A stretch of DNA of 64,000 nt from Hydractinia symbiolongicarpus (lineage: Eukaryota > Cnidaria > Hydrozoa > Anthoathecata > Hydractiniidae). A program made the position numbers and the translations under genes. This document shows positions 47,039 through 57,567 of this stretch, piece after piece. Below the pieces are notes generated by a model. It ran no database searches, was not told the DNA's origin, and was given only the letters and a program-made list of their open reading frames with translations. The DNA lies in contig NC_079885.1 in assembly GCF_029227915.1 (NCBI RefSeq), positions 22,011,001-22,075,000 on the forward strand, given 5' to 3'. The number at the start of each line of letters is the position of its first letter. Position 1 is the first letter of the stretch.

Positions 47039-48318
47039 CAGTAAATTCTGGGCACGAGTAAAGCGCTTGTAGGGACAAATTTTCATAATGGTAGCGCAAC
47101 AAGACGAAAACAACAACATTAACAAAAAATTTAACATCTTTACTATTATAACACTAAAATCAAAGAAAGGGTAATCTTTAATGGTTTATGGACTGTATTT
47201 TATCCAAACGACACAAAATTCAAAGTTGTTAAGGATTAAAAACTGTTGATATCTGTCATATGGTTAGCCTAGCTAAACAGTCAAGTGTCAAACAAGAAAG
47301 AAATGTTATTGTTGGCCCCATATTGCTAGTTTTCATTGTCATTTTTAAAACAATAGTTACTACCACCATATTTAAAAACTAGCAAGTGTAGCTAGCTAAA
47401 TAGCTGACGAAAGGTGGGTATAGTTTAAACTGGTTTGACTTACCAGTGCACAGGGACAGGGAAAAAATTATGACGAACTGTAAATGCTTTTGTTAAATGA
47501 TCATTTTGTTAGCTGTTAGTTACATCTACCTTAAGTCTGGATTCACCAAAAAAATAAAATCCGTCATCCGCAAAAGTATATGGCACGACATCCCATTCAC
47601 TCGCAATTTCTTTAAAGTTATTTTAAGAGATGCTAAACCATAAAGGTATGTAGTCCGTGGAATGAAATATTCACTTTCAAATAATCATGCTATTAGGATT
47701 TTTAGTATTTTTACGATCTGTTGTCCTAACTTGACAATGGTCTTTAATGATTACCCATATCTTGATTCTTTAAGCTTGATATTCGATTATCCATTTCTTT
47801 TACTTTCGCTACAATTAACTAGCTAGCTATAATTCTTGTTTAGTTGTCCTTGTTTTAGGTAGAAATAGTCAAACATGGTGGTTTCCAGCCATCCAGAGCT
47901 ATACTTAATTTATACCATGAATGTTGATTACAAGGAAAAGTGTACTAATATCTACCAGTGTGTCATCTATTTTATAACAAGTACCTCAGTCCATGCTCAC
48001 TGCCTCTGCAGCCACATAAATGTCCATGTACCATTTTGCAACTTTGAACTTTATAAAAGTTAATAACTGTGAGTTGTTCTTACTTGAAGCCTTTTAATAA
48101 AGTTGATATGCCATAAATAGGACTAGCGTTGAACATTAATATAATAGTAAGGATTTGAGAAAAGGGCAACAGAAGATTACACATTTCTGCCTATTTTCCG
48201 TATGACACAATAATTATTTGTGAGAATGTGACCAAGGAACTAGACTGGGCTATTATGTCAAACAAAGCAAGCTAAAATTTGTCCCCACAAGCGCTTCACT
48301 TGTACCGAAACTGCGCTG
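47039..48318. mobile_element. Tc1/mariner-type nonautonomous element, 1.28 kb
   Basis: TA lies on both sides. The left end CAGTAAATTCTGGGCACGAG and right end (reverse complement) CAGCGCAGTTTCGGTACAAG lead into a shared block of about 33 bp (AGCGCTTGT.GGGACAAATT). TIRs total about 45 bp with gaps. No transposase-like frame is seen inside, so it is nonautonomous or internally replaced. Confidence 0.7.
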
Positions 48319-48427
48319 TATAAAAGTCGTTAATTGATAATTTTCAAATGAGCGCCCTTCCAAACACTCTTTTACGAAATAAAGTCTTTTTTCAAGATAA
48401 CGTGGTCCCATTTTAAAGAAAGTCACG

Positions 48428-48578
48428 TCTCTATAATAACAGCCGTATTTTGTCTCTGGGCCAAAAGCAGGTCGTGCTAACTACACACCAAATCTAAAAA
48501 AACAAATACGCTACATTTTTATCGAATTTGCTTCGATGTACAAATTTCCGAGGAATTTCCACGAGCTAACGACTAGTA
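48428..48578 (-). repeat. Hairpin/GACA-core element, degenerate copy
   Basis: On the minus strand: ACTAGTCGTTAGCTCGTGG at 48578, TTAGCACGACC in the middle, and AAAATACGGCTGTTATTATA at the 3' end. The hairpin is eroded. Confidence 0.6.
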
Positions 48579-49834
48579 TTTTTCATTAGTAGGGGGTTGG
48601 CGAGGGGGCAGGGTCACTTTATCATATGTTGCAGCTTATTTAACCAAACTTTACTTACTTTACTTGAAAACAACCTTATTACCAAGTCCTATTATACACA
48701 GTTAAAACGATCTTAAAATGGCAGTAACTCATGACATTTTTAGAAATATCAAGACTTAACGACCACATTCAAGGTTTGTCATCACAATTAATAGCACATG
48801 GCACATATCAGACTCATGCATTCCGAATTTATCAATGTCCAGAATGGAGTTAGAAGTTAGGTTATTCGTTCAAATCCGAAGTCTTAAAATTTGTTAATTT
48901 TTGCTAACGTCAGCATGACTACTTTTCATTTCTTTTGGGACCTTCGTGGAACACTACGTTAATTATTTTGTTGCGTAGGTATCGCAGAGAATGTGACAAA
49001 GTCTAAAGAGCTTTGACCATTTCAAAATATTTGCAATTTAAAAAATTGTTGACTTAGTTGCTTATGCCTAAAATTTGCTAAGTTTTCCTAATAATTTAAC
49101 GGCTTAGAAATTCAAGCAATCTCTTGTGACATTGTTAAGTTACTTTAACTCCGTTGTCCAATATTTATCGTACGATATAGTCAGACGAGTTAAAATTCCG
49201 TGTCAGACAAATGTGTTGAGTAAGTTGCAATGCAAACAAAGTATTTAAAAAAACAAAGCCTCTTATGAAATAGGTTAACCTCATAAAAAAAAATTCAACT
49301 TTGTTTAATCTTGCAAAATATAGGTTTTTAACAGTGCATAACAATTATCTTTTCTTAGTTTAAAATAGAAAATGTCACAAAATCTTAATTCTTAAATTTT
49401 TTTTACCACGATTGTTAGCTGACGATGATAAATTTATGTCTGACGGAAAATTATAATTATTTTTTGTCCTTGTTTCAAAACAACACCAGTATGTTAAAGA
49501 AGTCATCCTTTTTTTTTCTAAAAACAAGTTTTGAAAGCCTTCTTTACAAAAAAGTTGAAAATTTTCCGTCCGACATAAAATTTAATCTAAAAGTTGTAAT
49601 TTTCAATACAAAAAAATGTTTTCCAGAGTTGAAAAATATTCCTTCCTATCTCGTTTATGAGCTGTGGAGTTTATTACATTTTTAAAATATATACATCTTT
49701 TTTTCGATATATTTTAATTTTTTAAAAGAAATTCCGTCCGACATAATTTCTAAAATTGGCCTAACAAAACTGGACTCTCATCCTACTGTCAATAGAGAAA
49801 TTATAAAGATGTTTCCAATGTCATTTTATATTAT
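48579..49834. other. AT-rich spacer with an inverted TGTCGGACGGAA motif
   Basis: TATGTCTGACGGAAAATTAT at 49434 and inverted TTTTCCGTCCGACATAAAAT at 49561, ATTCCGTCCGACATAATTT at 49731; the motif recurs at 53010. Probably ends of small MITEs. The open frame 49425-49685 is produced by this repeat. Confidence 0.4.
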
Positions 49835-49985
49835 ACTAGTCGTTAGCCCGTAGAAAAATCCACGGGTTCGCCGGTCCTTCTTTTTATACCGCATTGCGTG
49901 CGTCTCGCTACCTGCGCAGCTAAGCTACCATTTTGCGTGACAGAAAGACGGACAGACGTAGACGGTTATTATAATATAGATAATA
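49835..49985 (+). repeat. Hairpin/GACA-core element
   Basis: ACTAGTCGTTAGCCCGTAG, hairpin to CCACGGG, TTCGCCGGTCC, ACCGCATTGCGTGCGTCTCG, then GACAGAAAGACGGACAGACG and ACGGTTATTATAATATAG. Confidence 0.7.
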
Positions 49986-50049
49986 TTATAAGGAGGGCGC
50001 TTATGGTCATGCCAAAAAATGTTTCAGATGAAAATCATTGTGGTGCATG

Positions 50050-50126
50050 CCAACCTCATCCCCAGGGCATCTTGTATCTTTTCTGACCCCGGGACGGCGA
50101 TACGAACATGGCCCTGGAGGAGGCCT
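50050..50126. repeat. CCTCGTCCCCAGG MITE copy
   Basis: CCAACCTCATCCCCAGGGCA left, GGCCCTGGAGGAGGCCTCG right; interior CTTGTATCTTTTCTGACCC is shared, inverted, with the copy at 52740. Confidence 0.65.
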
Positions 50127-52739
50127 CGTCACGTGACCCTCCAATACACACTATTTCTGTGTGTAATATTTAATGAGATTTGTCTTAATGTACCAAAGTT
50201 TTATATATAACCTTGCAGAGCTAAGCGAGATCGGCGTTTCACGTTACAGATACGTGCGGCGAGTTTGTTTTGATTCCTCTCATCGCAACACACAAACTTC
50301 TCGCATATTGCCCTTTATTGTTTTGTGTAAATGTATAAATATACAATAATGTTATTTAGGCTGCTGTTTACTTGAAGAAATTTAAGCAATTTAGTTATGT
50401 GTATTTCACTGAATTGGTTGACTAGCAAGCACTGGGCCGCAAAACTTGTAGCTAGGGGAAACTTGGAATTAGTAAATGATTTGCCCATCTGAACATAGCA
50501 CTTCGTTGGTTCTCTAAGGTGCAAAAATGGCTACATAATTTTCAAATGTTCGTATCATTCTAGGTGCCTGACTGAAAGTAGCTAGGCAAAAATTTAAACT
50601 CATATTAACATTTAAATTTTTTATTCATTTTGGCTGAACTTTAGAATTCTCATTTACCGTGAGTTCATATCTGTGTCTGCATTACTGCTTTTATATGATG
50701 ACAAAGATTTTGCTGTATTTAAACAATACTTAACTGAAACTGAATTCATATATGGTGGACTCACTGCTTGCAGTCATATTGGGTGAAAAAGGCTTCAGAA
50801 ACGTATTTACTTCAGAAGTATTTTTTTCTTTTACATTTGTGGCCTTAACATTTACAAAAAGCCACCCATTACTGATAAATTCTGCTTTTTCTTTTCTTAA
50901 TAACATGTTTTTAAAACACCTTGCAGCTTTTTTATTTTTTACTCAACAAGCTCACATTTAATTTGCACACACAGATATACAAATACAAGGTTTTTTTCTG
51001 TTTAAAACATAAATAATCCAAAAATTTTATCAAAAGCATTATGCTGGTTTGAAAATTAAAATCGACAAGTCTATGTGTGATCTGCTTTCTCGATTTAATG
51101 TATCACTGCCTTAATAGTTTAGAAAGGATTGGTATACGACTTTACCAACAGCAAAGTATTGCTACCTTGAGAAAAAAGTCTTTCGGGAATAATTTTTTGA
51201 GGAAATTTTTTTGGGGATTTTGGACCAAAATTAGTTTCATAAATTCTCACTTTTTAGAGCTCATCAAAATTCTGCTGCTGTTCAAAAATCGATTTTTTAT
51301 TGATATATACATCTATTTATTGTTATCATTCTGCTTGGAAAATATTTAAAATGCCAAACTAGCTAACCGTGAAGATTAATTCAGTATTCTCATAAGAGCA
51401 TCCTATCACAAAAAGATATCAGCAAAGAGATATTCCTTGCAACTAAATTTTTTGTTTACTGGCATAATTTTAGGTTCAATCTTATCTGACCTATTTCTGA
51501 GGTTAGAATTTTAAAATTTTCTGAATCTGTATCTTGGTCAAAATTGATATGCTGTCAAAACGGCTTATTGGCGTCTCCGAAAAGGGCTAAATTCTGAAAC
51601 TCAGAAAGTATGATGAAAATAGAACTATTTTTTGACTGAATTTCATCAAACCAATCTAAAACCCTATCATACCAAATCTCAAGTCAATATTTTAATTTTT
51701 ACTGAAGTTATGGGACGCTATATAAACTATATACTCGGTTTAGACTTTTTTGTTATTTCTTATGTTCACTGCTTTGTAATTTGTATTAAAACTCTTGAGA
51801 TAATATATCACAGTGGTGAGCTGTTAAATATCTACCACCATCTTCAGTACATCCTGGATTTAACCATATGCCTGATTGAGCGCTAAATCAAATTTGATTG
51901 AGTTCGATTTTCTGAAATTTCTTCATAGCGTGTTAAAAAAGGCCTAGCAAGAATCAGTTTAAGAAAATCTTCCTACCTTTTTCTCTTCCTCAAAATGGCT
52001 TTGTAATTTTTTTATGGCTTATGTAAAATTATCTTTTATCGGATTAAAAGTACTCCATAACAAGTTTCAAGTCAATAACTTTATTTTTTTACTGAAGTTA
52101 TTGCACTTTAAATTTTCTAGAATTAGGCCGGGCAAATGTGCCGTCAATGATAAAATGGCTCCGACGGTTAACCTACTGGCTTTTTAAATTTTTTATAGTA
52201 ACCAAAGCATATAAAGTAATAAAACATGCCCACTAATAACAACCTGATATAATTTAAAACGTAATGATACACATATTTTGTAAAAAAAACATTTTCGATA
52301 TTTTGTGCAAAATTATTTAGTCTATAAAAGACATGGGTGGCAATTTTATGCAACGTCATTCTTTGCAAAAAGCTGCAAATTAAACCTGGTCACTTGGAAA
52401 CAAGTTGAGTTTCTTTCTTTTGTTCTTAGCTTGATAGTTTGCTAGGTATAGTATAGTACTAGCTAGATACTTTTCTAGTTTATTAAACATTCCCAGCTAT
52501 TGAAATATTTCCATGTAAGCAGTATTACTTTATGATGTCTTATTTTATACTCTCATTGCTTAGTAATGCTTTTTATTAAATTTTTCACTTTGAAAAAAAC
52601 TTGATACTGCTGATACACCTCCTCCGCCATTTTAATACGAACAGCTTCCTCCTGTTGGTCACAGACTCGCCGCCTCGCCAAAATGTTTTGTATGACGCAA
52701 TAACTATTTGACATATCCATGCCAATCAGGTTTCATATC

Positions 52740-52812
52740 GAACCAGCCTCCTCCAGGGCCATGCTCCCAGGGTCAGAAAAGATACAAGATGCCCTGGGGA
52801 CGAGGTTGGGTG
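52740..52812. repeat. CCTCGTCCCCAGG MITE copy (inverted relative to 50050)
   Basis: CAGCCTCCTCCAGGGCCATG left, GCCCTGGGGACGAGGTTGG right; interior GGGTCAGAAAAGATACAAG. Confidence 0.65.
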
Positions 52813-53276
52813 GATGCCTTTCAGAATATGTTGTTAATGAAGAATGTCTTTAATGCCCAAATATGTAAAATTTGGTTTCACAGCAACTGTTTTTAAGAAT
52901 TTTAAAGAAAGAGGCTGAAAATTATTCAAGTGAGAGTAAAATTTGATTATATTTTCTTTTTAATTTTTTCAGATTTTCGGTATGACTTTTTCTACGAAAA
53001 TTTGCATTTCTATGTCGGACGGAAAATAATTTCGATTTGCAATAAGAATATTTTACAGCCTTTTATCGTACGCATAAGTCACATACGAAATGTAAGTTCT
53101 TTTAGAATCCTTTTTTACTTCTTTTTCTATTATTGGAATTTACGTTTTGGAATTTTGTTTTTGTTAGACTTTTTAGGAGTGTATCCATGTGAAACGTATA
53201 TATCCTAAAATTAGAAGATAGACTTTTTCAAAAATAGAACAATGTTGAAATAATATGTTATCCAAATATTGCCAAA

Positions 53277-53406
53277 ACAAGTCAACCTTGTTTATCAAAA
53301 AGCGCGCCAACAAAATTCCTTAAAAAAATAAAACAACTCTTACAAGTCAACCTTGTTTATTAAAAAACGCGCATTAACGAAATTCCTGAAAAAACAAACA
53401 ACTTTG
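53277..53406 (+). repeat. Tandem duplication of about 65 bp
   Basis: CAAGTCAACCTTGTTTAT begins each unit, followed by AAAAAGCGCGCC..AAATTCCT variants; two copies, with the first bases of a third. Confidence 0.7.
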
Positions 53407-54159
53407 CAAGACAACGTTGCTATGGTGTGGTTTTAGGAATTTAATATGAGATCAACAGGACATGAAAATACACAGCAGTTAGTATTTGATATTTTCGTAC
53501 ATATGACAGCAGTCAAAATGCTCCTGGAAATTTTTATTCGCCATATTTATCTGACGATTCATTATTTTGAGCAAGTTTTACACTTACACTGCTGCTACAA
53601 GAAGATGGTTTATAGAAGTATTAGGCTGCGGTTTAAGGCTAAGAACATTAGGTAAATTGCTTAGAACAATAGAAAAATAAGAATCATGACCAACCTTGTT
53701 AGAATCTTAATATTCATTAAAAAATACATGTATACATATTCGTATAAATTTGTTGATTGATTCCATATTACATCTTGTGACTAGATAACTAAAAATAACA
53801 AAAAACAATCTCCCATGACTACAACATTGTAGGATTGGACTGAAATCATTTGTTCCAGGAATTCTAATACCAATTGCTTTTGGTTTTCATAACTCCTAAA
53901 ATCATTAAGGTCTTAATAGACGGTAAAGTATTCGCTAAAGTATTCCACAAAGTTACTGAAAATAGAATAGTCTACAAAATAGTTTATCGTGTATTGTTTC
54001 ATAAACTATTAAAAAATTATTAAACGAAGAAGAAATATAATTTACTTTAGTTTCGAATAAAATCTAATCTTTTTTTATTTTATTCTGAATAGTTTAGCAA
54101 AGTTCAAGTAAAACCGCAGGAAACAAGGCGAAATGCTTTTGCAAATGATGTGATTTGTG

Positions 54160-54566
54160 AAGGCTCTTTCAGACGATAAATAATTCGCGCAAGTTACTAA
54201 ATATGATAACAGAAAAATGTTGTAACAATCTAAAGTTTTAATACACTATTATTTATTCAATAAATTATTCCTCACCTGTTAAGTTTGTCAAAGCTTCGTT
54301 CATTCTCACTCATTTTATGAAACTTTACACCATGATAATTCTGTACTATAGTATGTCGGTATTCTTTGCTAACCTATTGCTGAATAAAATCAAAATGATT
54401 TATTTTTTATTTGTAGCTAAACCAAACTATTTTTTTGCTTTTGGTAAAAACTTTTTAATAATTTTTAGTATAATACACTATTAACTATTCCGTGAAGTAT
54501 TCTATTTTAAATAAACTTGACATAGCTATAATTTACCGAATAGTTTATATCGCCTGAAAGAGCTTT
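54160..54566. repeat. MITE with terminal inverted repeats
   Basis: Left end AAGGCTCTTTCAGACGATAA; right end reverse complement AAAGCTCTTTCAGGCGATAT; similarity runs about 27 bp to TATTCG. The interior is AT-rich and non-coding, with many ATAGTTTA/TAAACTAT-type repeats. Confidence 0.6.
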
Positions 54567-54876
54567 AAAGTTGCAATTAAGGATGGTGAATTAAGAACTA
54601 TTTAAGAAATTTTGAAGACAGAAGAACGGTAGATCGATGTATTTGACACTGGTGTTAGCTTGAAACGAATTACTTGGTCCCAAAATCTGGGAGGATAACT
54701 GAAGGTGATAAACCTCACGTGGTAAAGACTTTTCTTTATAGCAATTTCTTAAAGATCAGTCTCCCATTTAAAAATAAGATAAGGCGAGTGAGGAAATCGA
54801 TGTGCTAGTTGAACTTTTGGGTAAGTATGAAGCCCGTGCAATTTAATGCATATGATGTTTATCGAAATAAAAACCA

Positions 54877-55010
54877 TGTAAACACGAAGGAATTTCATTG
54901 CAATTTGAAATTCTTATGTCAGGCGCATGCAAAGGCGAGCTTAGCTGAAAATAAACAAAGAAACTTTAATAACGAAAAGTGTTCTTTTTCTATCTAAAAA
55001 TATAAGCGAC
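54877..55010 (+). repeat. Diverged repeat, copy 1
   Basis: ACACGAAGGAATTTCATTGC, AACAAAGAAACTTTAA and TTTTCTATCTAAAA match 59012-59150 in the same order and orientation. Confidence 0.5.
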
Positions 55011-56559
55011 AACATAAATATGATTAAAAAATAATAATTAAAAAAAAGTAAAAAATAAATATAAAAATGAACTGATTCCTTTTTGCAAAAATTGAATCGT
55101 TTCCCTTTTGAATTTTTTTTTCGTGATTATCATTCAGTAGTCAATTTCATATTTTGGTTTGTTTATTGAAGCATCTTCAACTAAATACCAGGAAAAATCC
55201 ATTTTGTTTGTAATATTTGCTTTCACAATATTTGGTTTAGTTTTGTCTTGTGAAACACCCTTTAAAACTCCTTCGCTACACCTCCAACAGACTATGAATT
55301 TGCTTTAGCTAAAAATGTCATTTCTAATAGTGGAAAAATAAATCATGTCCCCTGTTTAAATAGTTAACAGGTAGCTTTGGAGACACTGCTACCTGTTTTA
55401 ATATTAAATACGGGTAGCTTTGGAAATTCTCCTAATCAAAATTTTACTTTTTTAGACAGAGGTGTAAAAAAGTAACACTTTGATAAGGATTTGAATAGCC
55501 TTTTAGTCAATTTTTTTAACCTAATCAGCATGCTTATCGTCAGTGCATGTCATTATACTCGACGTAACCCTTAACTTGATAGCACGTTCTTCTTTTTCGG
55601 TTGCTGCCAAGTATGATTTATTTCTTGTTTTACGGATTGTTGATTAACTTGTAAATCCTCAATGACCTCTAAAGTTACTTTAACAATGCGTTGTCAAAAT
55701 AGGAAATAGAACACGCAATTGTTATTGGCAATCCTCTTGATTGCTCTTTAGTTATTTAATTTTTTAACAAAGGCATGGTTTTATTCTCGAGACCAATTTT
55801 TAGAAGAGCGTGTGTTAAAAATATAAGTAACACCCCCGACCTAAAGAGGGTAGATATCAGAGGAAGTAGGGTACAACAGATAAAAACAGCAATACTTTCC
55901 CAAAAATAGCTGGTTTTTAATGTACTCATAAACGAAATTAAAAAGGTAAGCAAAGAAACACCAGTAGAACGTCAACAAGAACGAATAAGCAACAGTTTAG
56001 CTTGAAAAGTTCGATTACGCGAGACTATGGAAAGAACGATTAAGCGAAAACCTAGCATGGAAAAGGGACAAACTTATGCCACATGAACTTCAGCTTTTTT
56101 TGGCTTTTATTTATGTACCAATCACATTTATTTTGCCTTTAAAACTCTATCAACAGTGTAAATAATGACTGTCTCAAAAAAACTTTGAACAAACCTATGC
56201 AACACATTGCACCGTTAAAAACACGTGAAAATTATTTTGCAGTTATGCTTTCATTTAACAGGTATGTCTTACACGTGTGTCCGTTGTTTTCTTAGACAGC
56301 CTATGTAATGTGAGAATTATAGACCTACTGTGACATAGTCCAGGTTCTGTCTGTCTGACAGGTCAATAAGCATACGTAGAATAAACAGCATTTGTATGAG
56401 AAAACAAAAGTTAACAATAACCAGGCAGATTGTATTACAAAAGAACATGTCAACGAGTCAAACAAGTTTACGTAGGTTTTGTAAGTGAACATTTAAAAAG
56501 ATATTATGCATTTTGTTCTTCACTTTTAAGTTACCAGCATTTGAAGGTGATCATTCATC
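55011..56559. other. Upstream region of the ureohydrolase-like gene
   Basis: Hairpin around AACAGGTAGC/GCTACCTGTT (55367-55399). No other gene is seen. The last few hundred bases presumably hold the promoter and 5'UTR. Confidence 0.4.
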
Positions 56560-57567
56560 ATGATTAGTACCATGGATATGAAGATTAACGCAAACGGATT
56601 CCATACTTCAGAGATTACCGCAAACGGATTCCATACTTCCGAGATCACCACGAACGGATATAATACTTCCGAGATTGACACAAGAAAATCAATCAAAGTT
56701 GCATTACTTGGCTTTCCATGCGATTTAGGTGTTGTAACAGAGGCTATTGCAGCTGGTGGAAAGCGTGGACCAGAAGCTGTCCGGAAGAAGATAGGGGATA
56801 CGAATAATCCTTGGTGCTACTATCGATTTGGTCCAATTTTTAACGTAGAGCATGGCATTGATTTGACACACATCGACTTGACAGATCATGGCGATGTTGA
56901 TATCTCAAGCGATTTGAATTTGAATCACAAAAATTTAACTGAAAAAGTTCAAGTTTTATGCGATCAAGGTTACATCTGTATTATTGTTGGAGGTAGTCGG
57001 GACCAGAGCTATTCCAACGCTAAGGGACTTATGAATTCAAGGAAATGTGGAGATATCGGCGTAGTTAATATTGATGCACATATGGACGTCGACGAAGTAA
57101 GGAAAAAAAACTTTGCTCATCACGGTACACCATTTAGACGACTGTTAGAAGACAAAGCTTTTACAGGAAAATTCTCTCAGTTTGCAAGTCAAGGTAATCA
57201 ATGCGATTCGAACCACGTGAAATACGTAAAAGAAAAGTCTGGTAGGATTTATTGGCTTTCGCATTTAAAGAAAAATGGGGTTACTGAAAGCTTCAGGGAA
57301 GTATTGAATTGGTTCGACACCAAGGATGTATTTGTGTCTCTTGATATCGATGCTATTCAAGGTTGCGTATGTCCAGGAGGATGGTCCTCTGTCAGAGGTC
57401 TAACAGCAGAAGAAGTATTATCAGTCGCTTTAGAAGCAGGACGCCACTCGAAAACTAGAGTATTCGACATAAGTGAGTACAATCCGGAAATTGAAGAAAC
57501 TCGAACAGGGTGGTTGATGAAAAACTTAATATATTATTTCTTGATGGGTGTAGCATCCAGAAATTAA
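56560..57567 (+). CDS. Ureohydrolase (arginase/agmatinase/formimidoylglutamase) family protein with altered metal site
   Basis: 335 aa, one exon from ATG to TAA. Residues 11-40 are three near-identical decapeptides (ANGFHTSEIT twice, then TNGYNTSEID) not typical of the family. The core starts with KVALLGFPCDLGVV and GGKRGPEAVRKKIG, as in formimidoylglutamases. Of the binuclear manganese ligands, D172-A-H174-M-D176 (NIDAHMD) and D262-I-D264 (VSLDIDA) are present and E306 (DISEYNP) matches the substrate-side Glu. The first site, normally GG(G/D)H(D/S), reads GGSRDQSYSN, so the His ligand is Arg147. QSY(S/P)NA after it is the formimidoylglutamase signature. The natural activity would be hydrolysis of a guanidino or formimino group; with one ligand lost the protein may be weakly active, use another metal arrangement, or be a pseudoenzyme. 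AATAAA at 57872-57877. The lack of introns is compatible with a retrocopy or horizontal acquisition, neither proven. Confidence 0.9.
   Translation: MISTMDMKINANGFHTSEITANGFHTSEITTNGYNTSEIDTRKSIKVALLGFPCDLGVVTEAIAAGGKRGPEAVRKKIGDTNNPWCYYRFGPIFNVEHGIDLTHIDLTDHGDVDISSDLNLNHKNLTEKVQVLCDQGYICIIVGGSRDQSYSNAKGLMNSRKCGDIGVVNIDAHMDVDEVRKKNFAHHGTPFRRLLEDKAFTGKFSQFASQGNQCDSNHVKYVKEKSGRIYWLSHLKKNGVTESFREVLNWFDTKDVFVSLDIDAIQGCVCPGGWSSVRGLTAEEVLSVALEAGRHSKTRVFDISEYNPEIEETRTGWLMKNLIYYFLMGVASRN
56590..56679 (+). repeat. Three 30-bp coding tandem repeats
   Basis: Units begin GCAAACGGATTCCATACTTC, GCAAACGGATTCCATACTTC and ACGAACGGATATAATACTTC. The first two differ by a few bases, so the duplication is fairly recent; the third is more diverged. 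Confidence 0.85.

Larger units (their letters stand above)
49986..54159. other. Gene-free stretch with repeats
   Basis: The MITE copies at 50050 and 52740 are listed separately. An internal duplication of about 48 bp (TCAAGTCAATA..ACTGAAGTTAT) lies at 51675-51718 and 52063-52107, and a 65-bp tandem duplication at 53277-53406. No gene is recognised. Confidence 0.4.

Noticed and set aside
49425-49685. 86-codon plus frame
   Set aside because: Low-complexity Phe/Lys/Asn product spanning inverted GTCGGACGGAA motifs; best explained as repeat.
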